A DNA stretch of 64,000 nt from positions 236,403 through 300,402 of the forward strand of contig VZRG01000731.1 of the NCBI GenBank assembly GCA_013397435.1, in the 5' to 3' direction. The notes under the pieces were generated by a model. It did no database searches. It was not told where the DNA came from and saw nothing but the letters and a program-made list of their open reading frames with translations. The translations under genes were made by a program, and so were the position numbers. Shown in pieces: positions 39,701 to 49,182 of this stretch (position 1 is its first letter; each line of letters begins with the position of its first letter). The DNA is from Erythrocercus mccallii. Taxonomy: Eukaryota; Chordata; Aves; Passeriformes; Dicruridae.

Positions 39701-42700
39701 TTTGGCCATCTACTCTGCTTTATACAGGGTTCAAATTACGTATTTCCAAAAATCATAATATATGACAAAAGTTCTATATTTTTAGATCTGACACACAAGA
39801 AATGACATCTCTTTAGAGTAATCTGCAAACTCAGTAACTATGTTGAATAGTTCTCAAATATTGTAAATTATTGTATTTCTTCCCTCATTTATCACTGAAA
39901 TCTGCACACAATTCCCAACCGATTCCTTAACAATCACTTTTCAAAATGAAACGTTGCATACTGAGATCCAGAATAACACTGTCTTAGTCATTCAATGGCA
40001 CTGTTTTGTTTTCAAACTATTAAGCTCTCCTTTATAAAAAGCCTCTTTTTTTTTTCCTGTAGTTAAGTAGTCTACCTCAGTTCTTTTTTATACTAAAATC
40101 TTGGCTCTGTTTATGTTGGCTTTCAAGGACTCTCACTGAAGAAACTGTGGGAGTGAGATGAAAATCTTACATGTAACATATAAAGGAATATAAATATTCT
40201 TGGTTTTAAAAAAGTGTTTATTGCACCATGCTTTGAAGAAAGCTCTGGAGATCCTGTGACACAAGTAAGATCTAGGTACTAACCCACTGCAACTATTACT
40301 ACTGAATATTTTTGATTTCTATGTAGCTTGCAGAGCACAGGAAAAATCCATCTCCAGCTCTGCAGTAAATAACATAGACTTAATTTTCTCTAGCACTACA
40401 AGTAGTGGCTTTTTCCACAAAAACATTTGACTGAAAAAAGATGTCTGAAACTTGTAGCTAATATTTTCAGGCTTGAATGCTGTACTTGATTACACATGGA
40501 CTATAAATCCCTCCACTTGCAGGCAGTCACGCAGTCTCTAAACACAGTGAAATTCCATGGAGATCAGCTACTCACCACATGAATACTTACAGAAAAAGGA
40601 GAATTCCTGTGTTGGCCAAGGCAAAAGCAAGACCCAAAATCCCACTGCCCATAATTGCATTGCTAAGGTTGAAGACAGACATTCCCAGTGAAGTAGTTCC
40701 CGGGATCTGGAGAAATAAAGACACATGTATCAGGAACAGCTTGGAAGAGAGCAGGGAAATGCACCTCTGCTTCAAAGCGTGTGTTTTGTGATGTATCTGA
40801 TGTAAGTCACTGCTGCTATGGAAACAACTTAATAAAAATTGTTTGAAAGAGGAGAAAGCATCGCTGAACTCTGTCACAGCCGCACTGCTGGCTTCCTCAT
40901 AGATTTTGGAAACTGACCTAAATGGTACAGGCAACACACAGATCATACTGCACTCTCAGTTTTAAACCCCATCTTCCACTACACCTGAGAAACATCCTGG
41001 ATATGTAATGTATATATGATAAAGCCATAAGGAACCACCACAGCTTCCTGCCCAACCGAGGCCAGAGGGATTCCTTTGCCTCAACCCAACCAGTATTGCT
41101 TGGGGGTTTTGTTTTGGGGTTTTACTTAAGTTCTGATCCCAGGCAGTTCCTGCTGGAAACTGAATTTAGTTGTAGTTGTGTGTGCCCAGCACTTCTGAAG
41201 ACAATGTCTGAAGGCCTTTCATATAGGGAAAGGAACAGAACAGTGAGAGAGACTTACATATTCATCGCATTTCTTCTTCTCAAGGTGGCTGTTTGTGAGA
41301 CTTCTTCTGCTTTCTCGATCCGAAATAAACTTGCTGAAAGAAGTCAGAGGATTTATTTCCAGCAAGTGCTTAGAAAATATGAACACATTCATTCCATAAG
41401 CAGCATGTTATTACAAAATACAATACAATGTATAAAAACTGTATGTGAAAAGAGGTCAAACTCATAACTGTTCAGTGAGCCAGATTATGCCTCACTGATG
41501 CAGTGTATATTGGGCATCAATAAAGGTAACATCAGCACAAGATCAGAATAAATGTGTATATATAGAAAATATATGTATATACAAAATGGTCTTTTAGGCT
41601 ATTTAGGAAAGAAGCAGAACCAATTTTCTGGATGGGAAAGTAATTTGTTTGCACAGAAGCTAAGAGGAGATGCTTCTCCAGGGTGCTGCAGAGGCACACG
41701 TGACCAGTATCCCCCTGCTGCCAGCCCCTGCATGTGGTGTGAGCGTAACTAACACCACTCTACAAGGCAAGCAGCCATTCTCTGTGGTCCAGTGGGTTGT
41801 ACTTATTTCTTTCCCTCATTAACAGGCCCTGAAGGTCCTGTGAAGCAAGTACAACAAGAAACCAAACAGACTTCTTCCCCTCCCTATCGACCTCAAGACT
41901 CCTGAGCACCAGCTCAATTACTTCCTGCCCTGCCAGGCTGGAAGGTCCCAGGCACACAGCCCACCAGGCAGTGGTGATGGCCCCTTTACAGAAGAGGAAA
42001 GTTTAACAGCGTCCTGGGCACTGACTATAAAACCAAGCAGTTACAAGTCCTAAATGGGGAACTTGGGACTGCAGCTGCCACTGGCCAGACAACCCCCCGT
42101 CCTCTGCATCCCCAAAGGATTATGGGTGTGGCTTATATTCTTTTACATGATTTTTGAGTTGAGATTACGATTGTATACTGATACAACAAACCATAGATTA
42201 AGATCTGACCCTATCTGCTGAGGATCCAGGTGACTAGAAATTGTAAGTCAAATTGTACTATAAATTCTGTATTATGCTACTTATAGATTCTACTGTATTG
42301 ATTCTGCTTGTTGAAATTCTGTGCCTTTCTAATCATAAATTCTGTGCTACACTAATCATAACACCCTGCTAAAAAATAAACCTTTAATTGTAACTATGAA
42401 TTACTGCCATCATCATTCTGCTGAGGATCCCTAAAAGATTTCACCTGTCCCCTCACTGTCGGGTGGCACTGCAAAACCCTACATTGCCACTGAAACCTTA
42501 AGTTGCCACATAGGTTTGGTATGGCTGGAATTAAGAGGAGAAAGATGTGGCATACATGCCAGTGCTGGCTGGACAATCCTGAACCAGGCAACCTGCTCTG
42601 TTGATACACTGTTCTGGGCTACTGGATTTTCATGTAAGTTTCTTTCAAAACTCAATGTTTAATTCATCATACTGCAAAATTAAACACTTCTGTGCAGGGA

Positions 42701-45700
42701 AACATAGAATGAACAGCTTTTCTTTCTCTGTACCCTCTACTTGTTCTGTCCTTGATGTATCCACATTTAGGAACTTACTGTCCCCCGTGGCAGTGTTGGC
42801 ATCCTTGAGATTTATGACACTTCTGATTTGGATGAGCTGTTATTTTCTCACAGATCTTCTCTTCAGCAAACATTTTAGTTTATATAAAGCATTCTTTCAG
42901 CTTTTCATCTTTTGAAGGTTTATGCACAATTAAGTCCCTGGCATCTTTGCTAATCCACAGATGGTTCTTAGTCTGCACAGGCTAATGCCTCAGCCATTGT
43001 CCACGTCACATACCTAACCAGGGGCTGTCACCAAGTGTCAGAGCCCATTTTAGCTGTAGCTACTTTAAGCTGGCTCTTCTTAAATTGAAACAGACAAACA
43101 ACACTGAGCACAAACAGCAGCATTGCTGGTCCTTTCCCACAGTGGGAAACTTCTACTGGCCAGGGATGTATAGTTCAAACTGTGACTCAAGACTGCACCA
43201 TCTCAGTATATCCAGCAGTATTCAGGCTGGTAATAAACCCATGAACTTGTAAAGACAGCTTGAGCAAACTTCCCTATTGCCCTAGCTGTGGCCTAATTAC
43301 TAGTGATATGTATGACAGCACAGCTTCTAAGGCTATGCCAAAATCATGCAGCTAAAATGCTGCTGACTTGGCTTCCACAGCTGACACACTGGGCCTTGTG
43401 TCTTCAACATTTTGTGTTTATGCCTTAAATCCAGGCCTAGATGGCAAACTGTAAGTAGCATTTTAGCTGGGTTTTTTTGCAATTTTGAATCCTGCCCATT
43501 GGTCTGCTTTGATTTCCTCTAGATCAATAAAAAAGAACTACAGGCTTCTCCCGTATTTTTTAAATACTAACTTCAGCAACTAATTTGCTGCAAAATACAG
43601 ACATGATATCAGATTTACCAGCCCTAACACAGTTGGAATAGATGGCTGAACCTCCCCCACTGTTTTATGAAGTGAAAAGCAACCACTTCTAAGACAGATT
43701 GATCTGAAATTAGCTTTCCCAAGCTCACCTAGTAGGTATTTTATCCTCATAGAATAAAATCTCAACCTGATTCAGAGCATGTGCTTTTTCTCTTTCATGT
43801 CTGTTTAAAGCCCATCTCTTGAACACAGGCAGCAGAGTGTGAACAGTTTGAAAAAGACATTCCAGCTCTCTCTCTCAGCACCCTGCAGGCAATTTGTACA
43901 GGCAGGAGCACAGAGAAAAGTTTTGTCTCATTTGGATTTGTAACTGCTCCTGGGAACATCTGTGGACTTTGCCTTCTTCTGTCTTTTATGGAGATCATGT
44001 GTCATTTTAGATTTTGTCAAGAGTTATGACAGAAGTCACTAATCTGCTCCCCCCAGTTCTGCTCATCCCCCTGCAGCCAGTCCCCCCTTAATAATTACAA
44101 AAATAATGAATTTGTAGATACTATTATTATTGTCTTCTGGTATTAAAGTTCCATGAAAATGATTATTAAAAAATTAATACATGATAAAGACAACACTTGA
44201 GTAACATTGCTTGAATATAAAAGTGGCCATGGGACTTTCCATTAGAATACCTCTGACAGAATAAACAGCTTCTGCAAAACTGGTATCTTCCATGGCCAAC
44301 AAACATGTTATTTCCTTCTGGATGGCACTTTGAGAGAACAGTCTGATTTGATAAATTGATTCAAAGTACTTTCTTCTGTGTTAGTTCTAGAGTAAAAATG
44401 GAGTGGGCTTGTTGCCCAGCTGGGCTCCTCATCCACCCTGCATTTCCCACGTCACACTGCACTTTTCTCCATTTTTGCTGTGTGATGTGTACAGGAGGGC
44501 AAAGTCAGACATGGGAATGTGGGTACTGGGATCCCAAACCATGAGATACATAGCACTGAGCCCAGCCTTCTTATGGGGGACTTCCCAGTCCCTGGACGGC
44601 TTGCCCAGACAGCTCAGCAACAATGCAGTACAGGGGGATGTGGGCTCTGCCTGTGCTGCATTTGCTGTAGCAGGCAACTCAACCTGCAAGTCCAGAGGAG
44701 AGACCTGCCTTGGGACAATGCTTGCTGCAGCCATACCATATGACAGACAAGTTTTCCATAAATGAAAAATATTACTGATCTTAAATAAAATGAAATAATA
44801 ATAAAAAAAGTAGGGTGGAAGGTAATCCCATGAATTCAGCAGAAACAAATTTTATCAAGATAATTTTTTATAAACATTTTTTTTTTCATTTCAGGGTGGG
44901 TTTTTTCCTCTAGAGCACATGAAAGGAAACATATGTTGGAATACCGGAATTTCTAGTTAAACTGTGCCATGCATCTGCTCTGCTTAATAGACGTGCTTGG
45001 AAAACAAGCCATTCATTGTCACAGAACATTGTATTTTTGACCTTTATGAATATGACACAAATTAAGTGAAATGCCTGTTTACGCCGGCCTCTCCCAGCCC
45101 TCCCAAGGATCAGAGGCCACTGTGAGTGGTGCTGTGGCAATGCACTGTAGGACTGTCCGTACCATCAAAGCCTTGAGACTCCCTGACAAGCATGAAATCC
45201 ATTTGCACTGTTTGTTGTCTTCATTTCAAATGCTTTACCCATCAATGAAAAGATACAACCTGTTCTTATATTTTTTTGCTTCCCTATTGTGCTTCCTGTA
45301 TCATGGCTGAGTGTGAACAGACTATATAAAACTTTTCAGATACATTAATAAAATATCCTGGCCAAGATAAAATGAGCTCATCGTTGTGATGCATGAAGTC
45401 TCATAGCTGGCCTGGAAAGAATATCCTAATCTAATTATCTTCCTGGTTTGATTTAGTGCAAAGTAGAAACTTAGCCTTATTGATAAAGTGGTTTAAAAAG
45501 GATGATGTTTAACTATGGTTTCCAAATTTAAGTTATTTAAGGACTTCAATGAGACATGTTTGATTAAGGTGATACCCCCAAGCTAACCACTTTGGCTAAG
45601 CAGAGTTAGCCAAAAACCATTTAGCCATCTCAGATACGTTTAAACATAATTAAATTAAAATGGTACTTCACAATGCCTTAAACATTTGTTAGGGAAAGCT

Positions 45701-48700
45701 AGTTTTGCCAAGATGATAGAACTTTATCCTTAGGCAGCTTCTTAAACTGCATGCTAACTTAAGCAGTGGCAAAGATTTCCAGGGCAGGCATGAACAAGAA
45801 ATGCAGAGGAAAGCTTGATCTGACTTACACTATGAAACTTGGAACAGGTCTTAGCATACCTACTAACAACCTTGTTAACTGAACAAGGGGTGCTGATAAC
45901 TTCCTAGCAGCTGTAAACCAAGACAAGCATTCAGACATCAGCTTCCTGAGAGCATTGTCATAGTTATAGTTAAGGAGTAAGTTATCTAAATACTGATTTA
46001 CAATTATGTGCAGAGGCAAAGTTTTATAGCCAGGAGACATAGATAAAAAGTCACAAAATCCATGTCTGGGTTTCATGCAAATCTCTGAATTGACATTTTC
46101 AGAAGACATTCCCATTCAACATCTGCATACAAAGAAAAACCCCTCTTAGTACAGCCTCTTCAAATCAACATCTCCAATCGACATATAACTATATATTTAG
46201 GCCCAGAAAAGGCTAAAAAGTCAAAGGAACACACAGGATTCTTTTCCAAGATAAAGAAATATTTGGAGTTTACAGCCAGATTTGGAATCAAGTTGTGCCT
46301 GGTGCACCATCTCTAAAAGATCCTTAAAAAGTTACTCTACATTTGAGCTTGAAAAACTATGTGCTGAGAAAAAAAATTAAAATTAAATAGAGAGAACAAA
46401 ATCAAACAGGCTGAAACAACAAAAAAGTAAGTTAGTTGAAAATTACACATCTAATCTAACGCTCAAATGAAATCAACAGAAAAAGTCCCACTGATTTTGA
46501 TGGACTTGGGCATTTTACAAGGCCTCACATCACATGCCAGGCAGCACGAAATGTGTTGTTCCCTCTGCCTGTTAACCTTTTATTCCACGGAAAAAAGGTA
46601 TTTCCCATAATAGTTACAGAAAGGGACTAACCACATCCTTTCAGGATGCGTTCAGCACGGGTGCAGAGCAGGATATGCCCACCCGCTGGTCACACGTGAT
46701 GATGGCTGGAGGTGCTTGCACTGAGCAGTGGTGTGGGTGGCTCAGTGACAGCCTCAGCCCCAGGGCGTGCTGGCAGGGCTGCACTGCTGCCAGTGTGCTG
46801 CTGCACTGGAAGTGTGCTCAGTGTGAGCTGCCTTGAAACTCTTGGTTTGGACATGGAGGGGAATATGAACAAATTGCAATATACAGGGCAAAATAGTCAG
46901 GCACAGGATGCAAGTACTGCCCCACGAGTGCTTGGGCAGATGGCTAAGAGAACCGTAATACTAAGGTTCCTATAGCCATAATACATTTCCTATAGCCAAA
47001 TGGTAGATCCTCCTTCTGCAGAGGAAGCAAGTTCTCCACAAAAGAACAGAAAATTGTGGAATATGTTAATCTGCCCTAAGAGCCAGGACATTAATCAGAA
47101 ATTCTACCTCTGAGTTTCTGACCCTCTTTCCTCACTCCTCTTTTCTTCTTCCTTTTGCAGGCAATCTGGATCCAACCCAGATCTAGGCACGCTTACTATG
47201 CCCTGACTCCACAAAGCACACTGTGACCACAGAGGACCAGGCACATACAGCACGCTCCTTCCCCACCCTCCATAAACACTCACTGACAATGAAACGCCAG
47301 CAGGGTTTTTCCCCATAACAGTTACTGATGGCATCAGCCAAAGTGCTGGGGAGGCACAGCCAGCCCGGTATAGCCACTCCTTGTCTCAAGGATACAAATC
47401 CTCAACAGGCTCCAGGGAGTGAATTTACCACTGTCAGCCCCTAAGCTCCTCTCCTTACAACATGAACCGGCAGGAAAGCAAGCAGGTTCATACTGGAACT
47501 GTTTTGTTTTGGCAAAGTTGGAGGGGTTTTTGCCTTTCTCTTGCCTTTTTTTTTTTTTTTTTTTTTTTGTAACAGAAGTGGTTTGTGTTTCACTTCGGCA
47601 CTTCCCATCAAAGCAGTTGCATCAGAAAATTCCTGACCAGCTCTAATCTTCACCAGCACAGCTGTGCTGCTGCGGTCACAGCACCACCCACCCTGCTGGT
47701 GACAGCCCCAGGACCTGCCTGGGGCTGCCAGTGGGGACAGGCTGACGGTCTCCTGCCCGTCCCCCTGCCACCAGCCCGGGCCCCCTGCTCTGTCCCATGG
47801 CATGGCTGGCTGGTTTTGTGACATGAATGGTGTGGACAATGCTGGGTGCTTCTTCCCACACCTGTAACCAAGATCCATCCACGCAGTTGCAAGGCCCAAA
47901 ACTGACTCTAACCCCACCTGGGAAAAAACAGCTCTGAATTTTGTTTTAACACTAGAAAGTGAGTTTCTCATGTAGCTGGAGAGGACGCTGCCAACAGGAA
48001 GAAAAGGCAAGAGAAGAAGATTTTGAAGACCATAAAATAGGCGGTGGCAGCCCTGCAGACGGGAGCAGAATGACATGCCGGCACAGGCTTCCCGGCAGGG
48101 CTGGATCCCTAACCAGGCACTGACTGGCCCTGTGCTCCACTTTGGTTTGCAATATTTGAACAGGAAGTTTGATCAAAACAGAGTTTCCTATTTTACAGCT
48201 CACAAAATACAAGCAGGGTCTGTCAGCAGGTCTTTGCTGTAAACTGGATGGCTCAGCACCTGTTGGAGGCTGGCAGGAAGGGCTGGAGAACTGCTCTCTG
48301 GTGGAAAAGGCAGCTCTTCAGAAATGACTGCAAGCTTATAGAAAAGCCAACAGCCTAATAATTGTATCGGTAATAATTGTAACTAATAATTTTCACCAAT
48401 ATTGATGCATTTTTAAACTTGATCTGAGTTGGGTGTAAGACTCTGTTTTACCCTCTTCTCGCCACCTCTGCCTTAAGGGAGCAAACCGCTGCCCAGTTAA
48501 TCTTGCCAAACTGCAAACACAGACTGGAACTACATTTGCTGCCAACCACAGTAGCTATGATTCCCCAGAAGCTTGGATACATGGAGGTGGCCAGAGAAGT
48601 TTAAACGGTCGTATCAGAGATCAAAGGTCAACTATGAGACTTCCCCAAAATGATGCCATCATATTGTTATTACTTCTTTGCTATGTGCAAGCAGACATCT

Positions 48701-49088
48701 AAAAGTTTTGGCTTTTTGCTGCATTATATGTTCGTGAATTTTATTAGATTAATTTGAAAGAGTCAAAATGATGAATAAATTGCTACTCTGTTTGCTTTAT
48801 CTGCTATTGCAGCCTATGCCCAGCAGATGTTACGTATGAAATTCAAATTACGTCTTCAAATGGAGCATGACTTGGTAATGAATAATTCAAGACATATACT
48901 GAAAATTAGAATGCTGTTTTTAAATAGTGTGTTTCTTAGCAGAGGCAACGTCAGTGGAAAAATACTCACCTATTTATCTGGCCATTTTCCACCTCTGTGA
49001 AATCATTTGAATCATTGCTGATGTTATCATCTTCAGGGACAGTCATATTCTGCAATTCGGTCAGCTCTAATCCAGCTTTGAAAGGCAT
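21688..49088 (-). CDS. SLC38A1: SLC38A1 (SNAT1) sodium-coupled neutral amino acid transporter, 15 coding exons
   Basis: Coding exons in transcript order: 49088-48970, 41333-41258, 40706-40591, 35696-35623, 34015-33923, 33609-33528, 32358-32276, 31404-31346, 30642-30523, 28332-28253, 27102-27002, 23873-23755, 23187-23046, 22936-22839 and 21789-21688. They total 1464 nt, or 487 codons plus TGA, with every phase consistent and every intron GT-AG. The protein follows mammalian SNAT1 along its whole length as I recall it. The family (AAAP/APC fold, system A) imports glutamine, alanine, asparagine, serine and similar amino acids with Na+ across the plasma membrane. I see about 11 hydrophobic segments, starting near residues 71, 104, 147, 194, 216, 275, 311, 353, 395, 423 and 455. 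The first holds the NLSNAIMGSGILG signature (78-90). An extracellular loop (238-275) has two N-glycosylation sequons. SNAT2 and SNAT4 are the alternatives, but the acidic N-terminus and the near-identity per exon fit SNAT1. No frameshift or internal stop is present. Confidence 0.97.
21790..22838 (-). other. Intron between SLC38A1 coding exons 14 and 15 (1.05 kb)
   Basis: Bounded by GTATGC and TTTCAG, with a 12-base T run upstream of the acceptor. No feature recognised inside. Confidence 0.9.
22839..22936 (-). CDS. SLC38A1: SLC38A1 coding exon 14 (TM10)
   Basis: 98 nt finish codon 422 and encode residues 423-454. VTSANMLIFILPSSLYLKIT is conserved TM10. The loop that follows (QQDGSKLTQRIW) differs from the mammalian loop at several positions as I recall it. 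The acceptor is TTGCAG and the donor is TGG|GTATGC. Confidence 0.96.
22937..23045 (-). other. Intron between SLC38A1 coding exons 13 and 14 (109 nt)
   Basis: The shortest intron of the gene, with a weak GTAGAG donor. Read through, the frame stops after roughly 18 extra codons, so retention would remove TM10 and TM11. Confidence 0.9.
23046..23187 (-). CDS. SLC38A1: SLC38A1 coding exon 13 (TM9)
   Basis: 142 nt encode residues 375-421 and one base of codon 422. The peptide begins VRSSLFEMARKTKFDLCRH and contains TM9 and IPSMKDIFGVV. The acceptor sits directly after a CT microsatellite. The donor, TAG|GTAGAG, is weak and opens a 109-nt intron, the shortest of the gene. Confidence 0.97.
23188..23754 (-). 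other. Intron between SLC38A1 coding exons 12 and 13 (567 nt)
   Basis: Bounded by GTAAGT and ACAG. Its 3' end is a CT microsatellite that serves as the polypyrimidine tract. Confidence 0.9.
23193..23220. repeat. (GA)n / (CT)n microsatellite at a splice acceptor
   Basis: A purine-only stretch on the plus strand, mainly GA units. On the minus strand it is the CT-rich tract directly before the CTACAG acceptor of coding exon 13. Confidence 0.95.
23755..23873 (-). CDS. SLC38A1: SLC38A1 coding exon 12 (TM8)
   Basis: 119 nt finish codon 335 and encode residues 336-374, beginning NVQSDLLHKYQSKDDILIL and ending in TM8. Nearly every residue matches mammalian SNAT1. In SNAT2 a TM8 threonine (Thr384) contributes to the Na+ site; the LTVP threonine at residue 367 is a candidate equivalent by inference. 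The acceptor is CCATAG and the donor is ACT|GTAAGT. Confidence 0.97.
23874..27001 (-). other. Intron between SLC38A1 coding exons 11 and 12 (3.1 kb)
   Basis: Bounded by GTAAGT and CCATAG. The overlapping frames at 24.9-26.0 kb lie in a GC-richer patch and look like chance. No interspersed repeat identified. Confidence 0.9.
27002..27102 (-). CDS. SLC38A1: SLC38A1 coding exon 11 (TM7)
   Basis: 101 nt finish codon 301 (Asp) and encode residues 302-334 plus one base of codon 335. The peptide starts RSQKKMQLVSNISFFAMF and ends FGYLTFY, covering TM7. The acceptor is CTCCAG and the donor is TACG|GTAAGT. Confidence 0.96.
27103..28252 (-). other. Intron between SLC38A1 coding exons 10 and 11 (1.15 kb)
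   Basis: Bounded by GTAAGC and CTCCAG. A GC-richer patch lies at 27660-27850. No coding or repeat feature recognised. Confidence 0.9.
28253..28332 (-). CDS. SLC38A1: SLC38A1 coding exon 10 (TM6)
   Basis: 80 nt encode residues 275-300 and two bases of codon 301. The peptide TVYALPTIAFAFVCHPSVLP is the conserved TM6 motif of the family, followed by IYSELK. The acceptor is GAACAG and the donor is GA|GTAAGC. Confidence 0.97.
28333..30522 (-). other. Intron between SLC38A1 coding exons 9 and 10 (2.2 kb)
   Basis: Contains a decayed CR1 tail fragment at about 29341-29455 and a GC-richer patch at 28560-28760. A 165-codon plus-strand frame at 29998-30495 is not recognisable. Confidence 0.9.
29341..29455 (+). 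mobile_element. Decayed CR1 LINE 3' fragment
   Basis: A short stretch follows the CR1 order: GATATTCAGAAG, GCCTGGACACAG, then GGTGACCTCC and CTGCCAACCTCAG. It lies in the SLC38A1 intron, antisense to the gene. Strongly diverged. Confidence 0.55.
30523..30642 (-). CDS. SLC38A1: SLC38A1 coding exon 9 (large extracellular loop)
   Basis: 120 nt encode residues 235-274 in phase 0 at both ends. VIYKKFQIPC is conserved. The loop after it is diverged and carries two N-glycosylation sequons (Asn250-Ala-Thr and Asn258-Ser-Ser) between Cys244 and Cys264. SNAT family members carry a disulfide in this loop, and these two cysteines are the likely pair. The donor is AAG|GTATGT. Confidence 0.95.
30643..31345 (-). 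other. Intron between SLC38A1 coding exons 8 and 9, mostly CR1
   Basis: 703-nt intron in which a CR1 fragment occupies roughly 590 nt. Only about 35 nt separate the CR1 3' tail from the exon 8 donor, and about 75 nt separate its other end from the exon 9 acceptor. Confidence 0.9.
30718..31309 (+). mobile_element. CR1 LINE fragment in an SLC38A1 intron
   Basis: The sequence follows the CR1 3' region in order: TGCGTCCAGTTCTGGGACC near 30820, AGCAAGTCCAGAGAAGGGTA near 30870, GACAGGACAAGAGGAAATGA near 31043, and TTGGACTTGATGGTCTTCAA near 31254. It ends in a degenerate ATTCTA-type tail at 31295-31308. It is antisense to SLC38A1. Confidence 0.9.
31346..31404 (-). CDS. SLC38A1: SLC38A1 coding exon 8 (59 nt, TM5)
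   Basis: This is the shortest coding exon. It finishes codon 215 and encodes residues 216-234 (YLGYTSGFSLSCMVFFLVV), ending in phase 0 within TM5. The acceptor is TTTCAG and the donor is GTG|GTAAGT. A CR1 fragment fills most of the following intron. Confidence 0.96.
31405..32275 (-). other. Intron between SLC38A1 coding exons 7 and 8 (871 nt)
   Basis: AT-rich intron bounded by GTAAGA and TTTCAG. No feature recognised inside. Confidence 0.9.
32276..32358 (-). CDS. SLC38A1: SLC38A1 coding exon 7 (TM4)
   Basis: 83 nt finish codon 187 and encode residues 188-214 plus one base of codon 215. The peptide EWYVDGRILVVTVTFCIILP contains TM4 and ends CLLKNL. The acceptor is TATACAG after a T-rich tract and the donor is TAG|GTAAGA. 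Confidence 0.97.
32359..33527 (-). other. Intron between SLC38A1 coding exons 6 and 7 (1.2 kb)
   Basis: Bounded by GTAAGT and TATACAG. No feature recognised inside. Confidence 0.9.
33528..33609 (-). CDS. SLC38A1: SLC38A1 coding exon 6
   Basis: 82 nt finish codon 160 and encode residues 161-186 plus two bases of codon 187. The peptide MLSYLFIVKNELPSAIKFLM is essentially identical to mammalian SNAT1 and forms the end of TM3 and the following loop. The acceptor is CTCCAG and the donor is TC|GTAAGT. Confidence 0.97.
33610..33922 (-). other. Intron between SLC38A1 coding exons 5 and 6 (313 nt)
   Basis: Short intron with the weak donor GTAGAG and a good CTCCAG acceptor. Nothing else noted. Confidence 0.9.
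33923..34015 (-). CDS. SLC38A1: SLC38A1 coding exon 5
   Basis: 93 nt complete codon 129 and encode residues 130-159 plus one base of codon 160. The peptide begins CMVYEKLGEQIFG and runs into TM3 (FGATSLQN). The donor is GAG|GTAGAG, which is weaker than its neighbours. The acceptor is ATGCAG. Confidence 0.96.
34016..35622 (-). other. Intron between SLC38A1 coding exons 4 and 5 (1.6 kb)
   Basis: AT-rich intron bounded by GTAATT and ATGCAG. No repeat or coding feature recognised. Confidence 0.9.
35623..35696 (-). CDS. SLC38A1: SLC38A1 coding exon 4 (TM2)
   Basis: 74 nt complete codon 104, encode residues 105-128 and give the first base of codon 129. The product is a hydrophobic segment (TM2) ending VCSKETG. 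It differs from the mammalian protein as I recall it by a His in SIHLLL where mammals have Asn. The acceptor is TTTTAG and the donor is CAG|GTAATT. Confidence 0.95.
35697..40590 (-). other. Intron between SLC38A1 coding exons 3 and 4 (4.9 kb)
   Basis: Bounded by GTAAGT and TTTTAG. The several plus-strand open frames at 36-38 kb overlap one another in different frames and resemble no protein I recognise. No interspersed repeat identified. Confidence 0.9.
40591..40706 (-). CDS. SLC38A1: SLC38A1 coding exon 3 (TM1)
   Basis: 116 nt encode residues 66-103 and two bases of codon 104. The exon starts IPGTTSLGMSVFNLSNAI and contains transmembrane segment 1, the most conserved part of the family. In SNAT2, Asn82 of this segment contributes to Na+ binding; the equivalent here appears to be Asn81 (inferred by alignment from memory). 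The donor is CT|GTAAGT. Confidence 0.97.
40707..41257 (-). other. Intron between SLC38A1 coding exons 2 and 3 (551 nt)
   Basis: Bounded by GTAAGT and CTCCAG. The frame of exon 3 stays open for some distance into it, but that extension has no family similarity. Nothing else noted. Confidence 0.9.
41258..41333 (-). CDS. SLC38A1: SLC38A1 coding exon 2
   Basis: 76 nt complete codon 40 and encode residues 41-65, a charged cytosolic stretch containing ESRRSLTNSHLEKKK and ending in CDEY. This matches the mammalian SNAT1 N-terminal domain. The acceptor is TTTCAG and the donor is TAT|GTAAGT. Confidence 0.96.
41553..41582. repeat. Short TA-rich simple repeat
   Basis: Alternating TATA and TGTATATA units, imperfect, within an intron. 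Confidence 0.7.
42000..42470 (+). mobile_element. Possible LTR-derived repeat remnant
   Basis: A TATAAAA box-like site near 42025 and an AAATAAACCTTTAATTGTAA segment near 42376 are spaced as in an LTR. The phrase CTGCTGAGGATCC occurs twice (about 42217 and 42418). No internal region is seen. The repeat family is not recognised. Confidence 0.25.
47546..47568. repeat. Poly(T) run in an intron
   Basis: About 23 T in a row. It accounts for the lysine run in the long minus-strand frame that crosses it. Confidence 0.95.
48970..49088 (-). CDS. SLC38A1: SLC38A1 coding exon 1 (N-terminus, start codon)
   Basis: This exon encodes residues 1-39 and two bases of codon 40 (Ser). The cytosolic N-terminus contains the ELTELQNMTVPEDD stretch typical of SNAT1. 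The ATG at 49088-49086 has A at -3, a reasonable Kozak context, and is the only in-frame ATG in the exon. The donor is AG|GTGAGT at 48969. Confidence 0.96.
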
Positions 49089-49182
49089 GCTGGGTGAGGA
49101 ACTGTGCCTATCCAAGTAGTTCTTCAAATACCAGTGTTTGGTTGGTATCTCGTGGGTAAACTGCAGCCACAGTGTCAGCAAC
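49089..49182 (-). other. SLC38A1: SLC38A1 5' UTR part of the first coding exon
   Basis: An acceptor with a T-rich tract (TTTTATTTAG) ends at 49183, so the exon begins at 49182, 94 nt before the ATG. No upstream ATG lies in this segment. It is open in the SLC38A1 frame throughout, so an upstream exon would have to supply any stop codon. The presence of an acceptor implies a separate non-coding first exon further upstream. Confidence 0.8.

Larger units (their letters stand above)
41334..48969 (-). other. Intron between SLC38A1 coding exons 1 and 2 (7.6 kb)
   Basis: The longest coding intron. It holds an AT-rich simple repeat at 41553-41582, a possible LTR remnant at 42000-42470, a T run at 47546-47568 and a GC-rich patch at 47640-47880. 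The open frames here show no recognisable protein. Confidence 0.85.

Noticed and set aside
47441..48076. 211-codon minus-strand open frame, the longest outside the gap
   Set aside because: It crosses a T run (giving polylysine) and a GC-rich patch where stops are rare, resembles no known protein, and lies within an SLC38A1 intron with no splice or start evidence.
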